Assembly (NCBI GenBank): GCA_017444095.1
Contig: JAFSXM010000016.1
Coordinates: 1-33,830, forward strand
Length of the DNA stretch: 33,830 bases
Reading direction: 5' to 3'
Source of the DNA: Rickettsiales bacterium
Lineage (GTDB): Bacteria > Pseudomonadota > Alphaproteobacteria > Rickettsiales > Deianiraeaceae
The position numbers and the translations under genes are program-made. This document shows, one piece after another, positions 15,887 through 24,600 of the stretch. Numbering within the stretch: the first letter of the stretch is position 1; every line of letters begins with the position of its first letter. Below the pieces are notes generated by a model. That model worked only from the letters and a program-made list of their open reading frames with translations. It was not told the DNA's origin and searched no databases.

Positions 15887-16252
15887 TTAAAATATGTTTT
15901 TTATGTAGTTTTCAACTAATTTATTATAATCTTCTTTAAATACTTCATCTATTGTGTTTTCTTGGTTTATAACTTGCTCAAAATTAGCATCAATTATCAT
16001 CCCTTTTGTTTGTGTGTTTTCTTGTTGATTATTTTTAATCGCTTCTGACAATCTAATCGTTAATTTACAATAATCATTTATTTCTTGTGAAAAAGTAATT
16101 GCAAAACCATTATAGTTTTTAACAAAATCATCTTTTAATATTTTCTTTTTAATGCCTTCAAGTTCTGTTGAAAATAATGTAAAATTAAAACCAATTCTGC
16201 CGATATTATTGCTAATATTAGCATTTTGTATCAACGATAATGTTTTTGCCAA
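15887..16252 (-). pseudogene. C-terminal half of a protein split by a frameshift at an A10 run
   Basis: This 121-codon frame begins with TTG and has no ATG near its start. Deleting one A from the A10 run on the minus strand (16265-16274) joins it in frame with the preceding ORF: ...FQIISKKK-DDKFLAKTLSL.... The region contains SNNIGRIGFNFTLF, which recalls TIGR04255-type proteins, but only weakly. The intact reading would be about 215 aa. It may be a decayed gene, a phase-off state, a slippage-rescued gene or an assembly error. Confidence 0.6.
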
Positions 16253-16256
16253 AAAC

Positions 16257-16541
16257 TTATCGTCTTTTTTTTTTACTGATAATTTGAAAACGAGCAGGGA
16301 ATAAATTAAACATCACATCGTATTTTTCACTTGTAAATGTTTTGTTTATATTATTATCTATATTTTGTATTTGTTGAAATTCTACATTGTAAGCATTATT
16401 TAATACAAGTTTATTTGCTAAATCTAAAAAAGGATTATCCACTCGTATTGGTTGCTGTATGGTGTTTATTGCATTATTTATAATAATATTATTTTTATCA
16501 ATCAAAACAATGTTACTATTTATAGTTTCATAATTTTTCAT
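16257..16541 (-). pseudogene. N-terminal half of the same split protein
   Basis: From ATG 16541 (or 16568, adding MCLKIFNFN) the product is MKNYETINSNIVLID... and ends FPARFQIISKKKRR just after the A10 run. The following TAA is created only by the present run length. No recognisable domain. It is the first gene of the three-part minus-strand cassette ending at 15571. See the C-terminal half for the joined reading. Confidence 0.6.
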
Positions 16542-16677
16542 ATTAAAATTAAATATCTTCAAGCACATTTGTTTTTAACAATCAATAAATAATTTTAAAT
16601 GCATAACACAAAGTAAATACCGCCACCCTTTTTCCATCATTGACTTTTATTTTATATCATTCAAAAAGATATTGATT

Positions 16678-16749
16678 GCGGGTGTAGCTCAGTGGTAGAG
16701 TACTACCTTGCCAAGGTAGCTGTCGTGGGTTCGAATCCCATCACCCGCT
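16678..16749 (+). tRNA. tRNA-Gly(GCC)
   Basis: Acceptor GCGGGTG/CACCCGC, D-arm GCTC...GAGT, anticodon stem CTACC/GGTAG with loop TTGCCAA (anticodon GCC), T-arm GTGGG-TTCGAAT-CCCAT. Discriminator T (as U) at 16749, typical of bacterial tRNA-Gly. CCA is not encoded. Confidence 0.96.
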
Positions 16750-16786
16750 CGTGTGTTTTGGCCAATAAAAGCTGTGGTTGTTTTAT

Positions 16787-18001
16787 ATGTTTGGTTTTGA
16801 TATAATTAACGACACACCAACTACAAATAAGACAATCTTTTTAAGATGTGATTTTAATGTTCCACTGGATGAAAACGGCAACATTATTGACGACAGCAAA
16901 ATTAAGCTGTCTTTGCCAACAATAAAATATTTAGTTAAAACTGGTGCAAGAGTTGTAATAGGCACACATATTGGCAACCCAAAGGGCACATTTAATGAAA
17001 AGTTATCCACAAAAGTCATTTATAAATACCTACAAAGAGTGTTAAGATGCCAAGTTCATTTCTGCAATGATTGTGTGGGGGATGATACAAAACGAGAAAT
17101 ATTTAGAGCTTCATACGGCGATGTTGTGGTTTTGGAAAATTTAAGGTTTCATCCGGAAGAAGAAAATTGTAATTTTAACTTTGCCAAACAACTTTCAGAT
17201 GGGATGAATTTATATGTAAATGATGCCTTGTCCTGTTGCAATCTCCAATATGCGTCAATACTTGGTGTTCCACTATTTATTAGGGCAACGGCAGGTTTAA
17301 CATTGGCAAAAAATGTTGAAATTGTGAAAAAAGTTTTTGAAAATCGCGATACATTAATTATTCTTGGTGGTAAAAATTTAGCTGGAAAAATTGAAATTAT
17401 TAACAACCTCGCGGATAGAGTTAAATATATCGCTATCGTTGGAACTCTTGCTAATGCTTTCTTTTCGGCACTTGGAAATAATGTAGGCAAGTCAATTCGT
17501 GCCATTGAATATGAAGAAGAGATATTGGATGCAATCCGTAAAGCTGAAAAAAATGATTGTCAAATCATATTGCCTGTAGATGTTTTTGTATCCAATGACA
17601 TTTCTTCAACGGCAAATATAGAACAAAAGTTAGCTAAACAATTAGAAAAAAATGATATTATTGTAGACATAGCCGAAAAAAGTATAAGTAATATAAAATA
17701 CCTTTTATCTTCTGTAAAAAATGTCATTTGGTATGGCTCTGCTGGTATAAGCGAACTTGCAAAATTTGCCAATGGTAGTATTGAAATTTGCAATGAAATT
17801 GCTGATTTAACAAATAAAGAAAAAATAGCTTCATTAGCAGGTGGAAAAAATGTCATCTCTATAATTAAACAGGAGGACAAAATAGATAGTTTTTCCTTCA
17901 TCTCAAACTCCAATCAAGTATTTTCAATGTTATTGAGTGGAAAAATACTACCGGGTTTAGAAATATTGCATCGTTTAAGCAAAACAGCGGAAATGCAATA
18001 A
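16787..18001 (+). CDS. pgk: Phosphoglycerate kinase-like protein with eroded active site
   Basis: The 404-aa protein aligns end to end with PGK (FLRCDFNVPLDENG, VVVLENLRFHPEEE, ILPVDVFVSNDIS, SGKILPGLEIL). PGK transfers phosphate between 1,3-bisphosphoglycerate and ADP. Several substrate-binding residues are altered. The basic patch keeps Arg20, His61 and Arg120, but GRPKG is GNPKG (Asn64), DDTRI is DDSKI (Lys38), and the AHRAHAS block is CCNLQYAS (150-157). In the nucleotide domain GGAKVSDKI is GGKNLAGKI, WNGPxGVFE is WYGSAGISE, GGGD is AGGK, and STGGGA is SNSNQV. The frame is intact and full length, so it is either a recently released, decaying gene or a repurposed fold. It follows tRNA-Gly by 37 nt. 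ATG 16787 is preferred over TTG 16778. Confidence 0.85.
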   Translation: MFGFDIINDTPTTNKTIFLRCDFNVPLDENGNIIDDSKIKLSLPTIKYLVKTGARVVIGTHIGNPKGTFNEKLSTKVIYKYLQRVLRCQVHFCNDCVGDDTKREIFRASYGDVVVLENLRFHPEEENCNFNFAKQLSDGMNLYVNDALSCCNLQYASILGVPLFIRATAGLTLAKNVEIVKKVFENRDTLIILGGKNLAGKIEIINNLADRVKYIAIVGTLANAFFSALGNNVGKSIRAIEYEEEILDAIRKAEKNDCQIILPVDVFVSNDISSTANIEQKLAKQLEKNDIIVDIAEKSISNIKYLLSSVKNVIWYGSAGISELAKFANGSIEICNEIADLTNKEKIASLAGGKNVISIIKQEDKIDSFSFISNSNQVFSMLLSGKILPGLEILHRLSKTAEMQ

Positions 18002-18023
18002 ACACAAATACAAGTTTGTTAAA

Positions 18024-18329
18024 TTAAAGTCCAATTTTGACATCTTTATACATATTGTATATCTCGTTTGATGCCTCCGGAGCTTGATTTTCACCAGTTT
18101 TATTTTGATAGATTTGTGCTATATGATATAACAATGCCTGTTTAATATCTGCTTGATTTTTTACATCATCAAATTTTTTACCCAACTTGCCCTCAGCATA
18201 CAATAACGACATCTCTATACAATTAGTTAAAAAATCATCATCATCATTATAATCTATCCTTAGATAATTTTTTACATATTCCAATGTCAAACAATCATTG
18301 TTTATATTATTATCATTTGTGTCTCCCAT
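18024..18329 (-). CDS. Phage gp6-like head-tail connector (GTA type)
   Basis: The 101-aa protein matches the small helical gp6-like connector/DNA-packaging family: LTLEYVKNYLRIDYNDDDDFLTNCIEMSLLYAEGKLGKK, then KQALLYHIAQIYQNKTGE. The family pattern is 'xxAKxhLRIDxxxDDxxhxxxhxxAxxxhExxxG ... hxxAhLxLhaxxYexR'. Such proteins form the ring between portal and tail in HK97-like phages and gene transfer agents. It stands alone between pgk and tRNA-Val, 7 kb from the prohead protease and on the other strand. This scattered arrangement fits dispersed rickettsial GTA genes. Confidence 0.75.
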   Translation of the reverse strand: MGDTNDNNINNDCLTLEYVKNYLRIDYNDDDDFLTNCIEMSLLYAEGKLGKKFDDVKNQADIKQALLYHIAQIYQNKTGENQAPEASNEIYNMYKDVKIGL

Positions 18330-18433
18330 ATATCATTCATGTATTGATAAATACATCATTTTTTATGCGGAAGTCATAAATTGATTTTATTTGCTTTTTA
18401 TATTTTTTTTATCTCCTTATTATTATCAAATAA

Positions 18434-18510
18434 GGGTGTTTAGCTCAGTTGGTTAGAGCAATTGCTTTACACGCAATAGGTCGTAGGTTCGAGTCCTATA
18501 ACACCCACCA
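18434..18510 (+). tRNA. tRNA-Val(TAC), CCA encoded
   Basis: Acceptor GGGTGTT/AACACCC, D-arm GCTC-AGTTGGTTA-GAGC, anticodon stem ATTGC/GCAAT with loop TTTACAC (anticodon TAC), T-arm GTAGG-TTCGAGT-CCTAT. Discriminator A followed by encoded CCA (18508-18510), unlike the other two tRNAs here. Confidence 0.96.
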
Positions 18511-18560
18511 GATATAAAAATTATATGTGTAAAATACAATGTATAATACCATAATCTTTT

Positions 18561-18588
18561 AAAATAGAAGATAAAGCAAATTTTGCTT
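18561..18588 (-). pseudogene. 28-bp exact copy of part of the 20969-21493 gene
   Basis: These 28 bases are identical to 21015-21042, with near-identity a few bases further. In minus-strand reading the copy gives AKFALSSILKDYG against AKFALSSILQDKE in the intact gene. The codon before it is TAA where the gene has CAA (Gln). The core is a perfect palindrome, AAGCAAA-T-TTTGCTT. It is either a relic of a paralogue or one half of a small mobile palindromic element. Confidence 0.65.
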
Positions 18589-18611
18589 ACTCACCAATGA
18601 ATCAAGTTATC

Positions 18612-18665
18612 TCATTTCATCTGTTTTAATTTTTGTTATTTTATTTCCTTTGAAAAAGGACATAT
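18612..18665 (-). pseudogene. 54-bp exact copy of the start of the queD-like gene
   Basis: On the minus strand 18665-18612 is base-for-base identical to 25321-25374, the start codon and first 17 codons of the queD/ptpS-like gene (MSFFKGNKITKIKTDEM). One extra G then shifts the frame into a stop, although the next bases (ATAACTTG) still match. It contains the small hairpin TCCTTT-TTC-AAAGGA. It lies 23 nt from the other gene fragment at 18561. The 208-nt gap between tRNA-Val and the next gene is largely made of these relics. Confidence 0.85.
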
Positions 18666-18718
18666 CATTATGGAGTTAAATAAACAAACTTTAAAATAAA
18701 CAAAATTATTTATAAACA

Positions 18719-19612
18719 TTATATACAACAACAATGCCAAACGCCATTCTCATCGTGCCCAATATATTTGTTTTTACCAAAATTACCACAAAGTGTATAT
18801 GTTGGTGTATTGTTTGTTAATTGAGTGCTGTTTTCTCTTTTGTCTTTCTTTTCTTCCTCTTTGTTGTTCCTTATGTCCTCTACTGCCTTTTGTGCTTTTT
18901 TCATGGCATTTATTATGGTTTGTTTTGACGGAAAGTTGTCTTGATTCATTTCAACCGTCATGGTCGGCATACCATCTTTGAAGTTTTTTTGATATATTTC
19001 CATTTCACAAAAAGATAATGTCTTTACAAAATCAAAATATGAATCAAGTGCTGCTTCCTCTTCTTGTTCTACAGTCAAGATTTTCCATTGCAAATTGCAC
19101 AAATTCAATATTTTTATAGCTTTGCTTTGTTTATCTTTAATGAAAGAGATGTTTAAAAATTTTTCACAATCCTGAAAAGATACTTTTTTCTGTTGTTCAT
19201 CAATATCGATTTCAAGAAACATAAATTTTTTATTTTGTTTCTCAATATGTGCTCCTTTGACCTCTAAGAACCATCTGTTACCATCTGGCAATGTTATTAT
19301 AATTGAATTATACCGTTCGTTTTCGTCGTACAATCTTGTTATTTCGCATCCTTCTGATAAAAAACCCGTCATTTCATTATAAATACTATTCGTAATTATT
19401 TCTTTGAGTCTGTCGGTATTTTTTTGACTTAAAGCGTCATCAATGTCTTGCTTGCATTTTGGACACAATATATGTAACAAACTTTTTACATCATCTGACT
19501 GTAAACTTCGCTTACTAATCCAATTAGATATCATTTGTTCGATTGCCACTTTTAATTGTGTTTGTAATATCTGTATGCTTTTGTTATCGTTGCCATACTT
19601 TTCTCCATTCAT
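18719..19612 (-). CDS. Orphan protein ending in CaaX-like CCCI
   Basis: No family recognised. The 297-aa protein is soluble-looking, with a helical N-third containing CPKC (HILCPKCKQD), a beta-rich middle (NSIIITLPDGNRWFLEVKG, FMFLEIDIDEQQKKVSF), a Lys/Glu linker (about 250-265), and the C-terminus GVWHCCCI. The last four residues C-C-C-I fit a CaaX-like box with flanking acylatable cysteines. No signal peptide. The ATG at 19612 lies 6 nt after a perfect TATAAT. It sits 44 nt downstream of 19657-20808, which also has a Cys-rich C-terminus, so the two may be functionally related orphans. Confidence 0.55.
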   Translation of the reverse strand: MNGEKYGNDNKSIQILQTQLKVAIEQMISNWISKRSLQSDDVKSLLHILCPKCKQDIDDALSQKNTDRLKEIITNSIYNEMTGFLSEGCEITRLYDENERYNSIIITLPDGNRWFLEVKGAHIEKQNKKFMFLEIDIDEQQKKVSFQDCEKFLNISFIKDKQSKAIKILNLCNLQWKILTVEQEEEAALDSYFDFVKTLSFCEMEIYQKNFKDGMPTMTVEMNQDNFPSKQTIINAMKKAQKAVEDIRNNKEEEKKDKRENSTQLTNNTPTYTLCGNFGKNKYIGHDENGVWHCCCI

Positions 19613-19618
19613 ATCTTG

Positions 19619-19637
19619 ATTATAAGAAAAAAAAAAA
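19619..19637 (-). promoter_or_regulatory. TATAAT with adjacent T11 tract before the CCCI-protein gene
   Basis: On the minus strand T11 (19637-19627) is followed by CT and TATAAT (19624-19619), 6 nt before ATG 19612. The -35 is not clear: 16-18 nt upstream only AATAAT/TAATAA/ATAATA are found. The mRNA would be leaderless. Confidence 0.5.
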
Positions 19638-19656
19638 ATAAATTATTATGATATTA

Positions 19657-20808
19657 TCAGTCCATTGTTGTTCCGCTCGAACAAAGCTTACTACACCAAG
19701 ATTTTAAATTATTCCAATATCCACAATTACACATAGAGGCTTTTTCTGTTTTTTCAAATTTCATGTCTTGTCCATTTATGTCGTTTTCTGTTTCTGTGCC
19801 ATACTGCTTTTCCTTGATTTTGATCGTCCGAAGATCAATATTTTCTTGTTCTTTTTGATTACTTTCTTCTAGTTCTTCTTTTTTTAGTTTTTCTTTCTTT
19901 GGTGGTACATTTTTCTTATCTTCATCATTAAGCAGTCCTGGATGACCATTGGTAATAAGTGTTATCTGTTTATCATCCAATTCATTTATAATGTTCTGTA
20001 TGGCTGTATTATTTTTATCTCCAAATATTTCTTTGATTTTATCATTGATTTTATTTTCATCTTTAATTGTTGTTGGTGGATTTTGTTTTGTTCCATTATC
20101 ATAGGATTGTTTTATTTCTGTTATTTTTCCTTTATTTAAGGTAAATTCTATTGTGTTTACATCTACTAATTCGTAATCACAAGAAAAATAACTTTTTAAA
20201 CATATTTTGTTCTCTTTCAATTTAAAGTAAAGTTGAACATTATGTAGATTGGTTTGTGTTTTAAAATCTTCTTTGTTGTTGCTGTCAACGGAATTTATAT
20301 GAAAAGGAAAAATATCTGTTATGACAAATTCTTTCCCTTCATCAAATGTTTTATAGATGTTGGAAGTACAAATATTGTTGTTTTTTTCAGCAAACCTTAA
20401 TGATTTGGGTTTCATTGTAATTGTATCTCCACCATAAGCCGAAAACACATCTACGACACACATCATTTTGTTGTTATGTTGATAATTGATTTGTATGAAA
20501 TTCTCAGTCTCATCATCTTCTTTATCATTACCTTTTTGGTACTTCGCACTTGGGTATTTTTTTTTTATTTCTGTAATTGCCTCCTGGTATCTTTGTCGAA
20601 GGTCTTTAATAATAAATTCTTTCAATTCACCATCCGATGGTTCTGCATGTGTTTTTTGTTGTTTTTTCCAATCTTGGATTTGTTTGCTAAATAATATTTT
20701 TCTTTCATCTTTGGATAAAAACTCGTCTTTAAATATGCATGATACCACTTTATCAATGTTTTTGTATTCAGAATGTTGTGTGAAATCTTCTTCTTTCTTT
20801 TCTACCAT
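19657..20808 (-). CDS. Orphan hydrophilic protein with cysteine-rich C-terminus
   Basis: From ATG 20808 the product is 383 aa (MVEKKEEDFTQHSEYKN...). It has a helical, charged N-terminus (about 1-85), a beta-rich middle (NKMMCVVDVFSAYGG, VQLYFKLKENKICLKSYFSCDYELV, NTIEFTLNKGKITEIKQ), a long Lys/Glu linker, and a Cys-rich tail (MCNCGYWNNLKSWCSKLCSS) 6 residues from the end. No family, signal or membrane segment is recognised. The layout (globular body, charged linker, Cys-rich end) parallels the neighbouring CCCI protein. A TTG further up (20895) would translate the poly-T tract as six Phe and is rejected. Confidence 0.55.
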   Translation of the reverse strand: MVEKKEEDFTQHSEYKNIDKVVSCIFKDEFLSKDERKILFSKQIQDWKKQQKTHAEPSDGELKEFIIKDLRQRYQEAITEIKKKYPSAKYQKGNDKEDDETENFIQINYQHNNKMMCVVDVFSAYGGDTITMKPKSLRFAEKNNNICTSNIYKTFDEGKEFVITDIFPFHINSVDSNNKEDFKTQTNLHNVQLYFKLKENKICLKSYFSCDYELVDVNTIEFTLNKGKITEIKQSYDNGTKQNPPTTIKDENKINDKIKEIFGDKNNTAIQNIINELDDKQITLITNGHPGLLNDEDKKNVPPKKEKLKKEELEESNQKEQENIDLRTIKIKEKQYGTETENDINGQDMKFEKTEKASMCNCGYWNNLKSWCSKLCSSGTTMD

Positions 20809-20814
20809 ACTATT

Positions 20815-20844
20815 TTTATAACAAAAAAAAAAAAAAAAAAACAA
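20815..20844 (-). promoter_or_regulatory. promoter with T19 tract between -35 and -10
   Basis: On the minus strand TTGTTT (20844-20839) overlaps the start of a T19 run (20841-20823). The run is followed by GT and TATAAA (20820-20815), then 6 nt to ATG 20808. The spacer is 18 nt at this tract length. The -35 hexamer is the same as in the two duplicated T12 promoters. A second possible promoter is TTGACA (20895-20890) with TATAAC 15 nt downstream, which would place the T-tract in the leader. Confidence 0.5.
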
Positions 20845-20923
20845 ATTATTTAAATATCGTGACGCATTGTTATAGTCGTGTATGACTTGTGTCAATTGCT
20901 AATAATTTATGTGGATAAAATAC

Positions 20924-20940
20924 ACACACATTAAGTGTGT
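20924..20940. repeat. ACACAC...GTGTGT hairpin between minus-strand genes
   Basis: A 6-bp stem with a 5-nt loop (ATTAA), 30 nt past the stop of the 20969-21493 gene. It could be a weak terminator; there is no strong U-tract. Confidence 0.3.
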
Positions 20941-20968
20941 CATGACATAATTTTTGATAAAATCAAAT

Positions 20969-21493
20969 TTATCTTGTCATTGTTGGGATACTTTTCGCCA
21001 TCTCCTTATCTTGCAAAATAGAAGATAAAGCAAATTTTGCTTGTTTGCCAAAATTTTGTTCTGTAAATGGTATTAAGTCGGAGTTTTGATTAACAAATTT
21101 TTTTGCATTTTCAAAAAACTTACTTTTTTGTAAATTTTCCATTAACTTCGCAGACATTTGTTGGATGTATTTTTTCTTTTCTTCGTCCATTTTATTAGCA
21201 AAAAAGTTTTTTAGAAATTCTAATGCAAATGAATACATTTTTGACATTTCCATATCTTGTTCCTTTTCTTCTCCTTCTGGTTCTTTTTCAATCTTTTCGT
21301 TCAATTTCTGTTGCCTGTCTTCCAGCTTTTCTATCGCTTCATTTTGAGAGATATTTGCCAACTTTCGTTCGCTTTCAAAATTATTTATAATCTCTTCCGC
21401 TACATTGTTTGACTTGCTGTTTTCATTTTCCTTTAAAAACTTCTTAATTAAATCGGAGTTTGTAGATAAATTATATTTTTTACTATCAGGCAT
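20969..21493 (-). CDS. Orphan helical protein; source or relative of the fragment at 18561
   Basis: The 174-aa product is charged and almost wholly helical (Lys/Glu-rich; coiled-coil-like at about 45-75), with FALEFLKNFFANKMDEEKKKYIQQ in the middle and the C-terminal AKFALSSILQDKEMAKSIPTMTR region. No family, signal peptide or membrane segment is recognised. A 28-bp stretch of its 3' end recurs at 18561-18588 in a degraded context. It is divergent from the restriction-modification gene, with a 140-nt gap. Confidence 0.5.
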   Translation of the reverse strand: MPDSKKYNLSTNSDLIKKFLKENENSKSNNVAEEIINNFESERKLANISQNEAIEKLEDRQQKLNEKIEKEPEGEEKEQDMEMSKMYSFALEFLKNFFANKMDEEKKKYIQQMSAKLMENLQKSKFFENAKKFVNQNSDLIPFTEQNFGKQAKFALSSILQDKEMAKSIPTMTR

Positions 21494-21633
21494 AAAACTA
21501 ACATCTTTATTCTATGCAAAATAAAATGAATAACAAGTGAAAAAATATTTTTATAACTTCCATGCTTGCGATACAATATAATTAAAATATACCCATGATT
21601 GATATTTAAAAATAAGCATAAATACATTCATGT

Positions 21634-24600
21634 ATGGTAGAACAATACCTTGCTGAAATCATTAAAATAAACCAAACTGGAATAGCTAATGAAGAAAGCT
21701 ATTATGGTATAATTTCAAATATTATAACAGAAATTGCCTCTTTAAACAAAGTCAATATTGATGCAATCGCTACACCAAAAACCAAAGATAACAATAAACC
21801 GGATATAGTGGCAAAAAGACAAAATACAGATGAAATTATTGGATTTATTGAAGTAAAAGATGTTGATGAAAGTTTGGATAAAAAAGACCATCAAGAACAA
21901 TTTAATAGATATAAACAAAGTTATGAGAATTTGATAATTACCAATCTTTTAGAATATAGACTATATTTAAATGGAAAAGAATTTAAAAGAATTAAAATTG
22001 CTGAATTAAATAATGCAAAAATCATACCAATAAAAGAAAATTTTAATGATTTTAAAAGCTTAATTCAAGAGTTTTTATCAAAAAATATATCATTAAAACA
22101 ATCTGATTTATTGGCAGAAATGATGGCATCAAAAAGTCATCAAATAAAGAACGAAATATTAAATATTTTTAAAAATGAAGCTGATAAATCAAAGTTTGAA
22201 AATGACCTTGAACAATTTAAAACAACTCTAAACCCAAATATAACACAGGAAGAATATGCAAGCACTTATTCTCAAATAATGATTTATGCCATATTTATCG
22301 CAAGACTTTATTACAAAGGAGATAGCAATGATTTTAATTTAAAAGATGTTTCTGAATGTCTACCAAAAAGTAATGAATTTTTGCAAAATATATTCAACTT
22401 TAACAGCTTTTTTATATCAACTGATAAAATAAAAAACACACTCCAATCAATGGTTGATGTGATAAAAAATTCAAACATTGAAGCAATACTTGAAGATTTT
22501 TCAAAAGACAACAAATACTTTGACCCAATAATAGACTTTTATGAAATATTTTTGGAAAAATTTGACCCAAAAGTTAGAAAAGACCACGGGATATGGTATA
22601 CTCCTCAACCAATCGTGTCATTTATAATGCGACAAGTAGATTTAATTTTGAAAAATACATTTGATATAAGAGAAGGTCTACTGGATATTGGAGAAAAAGG
22701 CATCTATAAAAAAGATATTAACAATATAGATAAGCTTGGACATCTGGATGAAAATAACCCAGAAAATGTGCAACCACAAGTGCAATTATTAGACCCCGCT
22801 ACTGGAACAGGAACATTCCTTGTTGAAACCATCCGTTTAATGTTTGAGAATTTTATGTTCTCAAAAAAGTATTCCAAATGGGAAAACTTCGTGAGAGAAA
22901 GATTGGTTGAAAATATTTACGGCTTTGAGATTATTGCTTCTGCATATGTATTAGCTCATTTAAAGATGGATATAATGCTACAACATTTTGGACTTGGAGC
23001 AGATGATTTTATTAGCCAATATACCTCAAAACAAGGCATATTTCAAGACGATAATAATAGAAAATATGTTTTACAAACTTACATTAGAGGCAGACAAATG
23101 GAAGAACCAGAAACTTTAAAGCAAGAAAGGGTTGGTAATCCAAACATCAATGATTTTGTTTCAAGATGTAGTGGCTATCATATCACAGGAGATTATCAAC
23201 ATCCAAAATGCAACATTCTTCTCACAAACTCATTGGATGATTACAACGGCATAAATGACGAACAAAACAGCAAAATAGATATATTCAATGCCAATCATTG
23301 GATAAAGGAAGAAGGTAAAAAATCTCGCGACATCAAAAGAAATAAGAAAATAATGTGTGTCGTTGGTAATCCTCCATACAATGCAAGTTCAATAAATAAA
23401 GGTAAATGGATAACCAATCTTGTTAATGAATATAAAAAAGATTTAAATGAAAAAAAACATAGAATAGATGATGATTATATTAAGTTTATTCGTTATGGTG
23501 AACATCGAATAGAGCAAAATGGAGAAGGTATATTAGCTTATATTACCAACAATTCATATCTGGATGGTATTACACAAAGAGTTATGAGAAAGCACCTTCT
23601 TGATACATTTGACGATATTTATATCATTAACCTTCACGGAGATGCAAGAAGAGACAAAGATTTAATGAAAAACGGAGATAAGAATGTATTTAACATTATG
23701 CAAGGTGTCGCGATATCAATATTTGTTAAACATAATCATCAACTTGAAGTCAAGAAGAACCATAATTACAAAAAACCAATGGCAATGGTTCATTATCAAG
23801 ATTTGTCCGGCGATAGATACGAGAAGTTTACTTGGCTGGACGAACATAACATCTTTGACGATGGATTACCACTGACACTAAAAGAAGACAGCGACAGCTA
23901 TTATCCAGAATTTGAAAACAGGGAAATTATTGATTGGGTAGCAGAATGGAGGCCTAATGATGGGAAGTATTTTTATTTTAAACCAAATGCTGGACAAAAA
24001 CAAAATGACGACGAGGATGATAAGGCACTATTAGAAGATTATTTGAAATTAGAAAAAGAATATAATTCTTGTTTCGGCATTAGAGATAACTTTTTAGTCT
24101 CAAATTTAGGCTATTGCTCGTATCGTGATGATATTGTTATCCACTTTACAAAAGAAGAGTTGCAAAAAGTTGTTAACGATTTTCTAACATTAAACGAAAC
24201 AGCATTGAGTAATAAATATCAAACTGCAAGAGACACAAAAGATTGGAAAATATCATATGCAATAAAAGATTTAAAAAACAACAACCCAACAATTATTCAC
24301 ACTCAATATCGTGCATTTGATTATAGATGGACTGCATATACTGGACATAGTAAAGGGTTTAACGGCCGTCCAGCAGATAGAGTGAATGGTGAATTTTTAA
24401 AAGGTTACAATATTGGTATCATAACATCCAGAAATATGTGTAATAACATTTTTATAACAAACACACCGGCAGACCTACACTGCACGAGTGCCGGTGATAG
24501 CATATTTCCACTCTATGTCTTCACCAACTCCACCCGCTCCATCAACCTATCCAAAGAATTGCTTGATAAAGTCGCAGATAGTTTAGGCATCCCATTTATC

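Noticed and set aside
20809..20895. N-terminal extension of the 19657 gene from a TTG start, giving a six-Phe stretch
   Set aside because: It would translate the T19 tract and the -10/-35 region; ATG 20808 with TATAAA 6 nt upstream is more credible.
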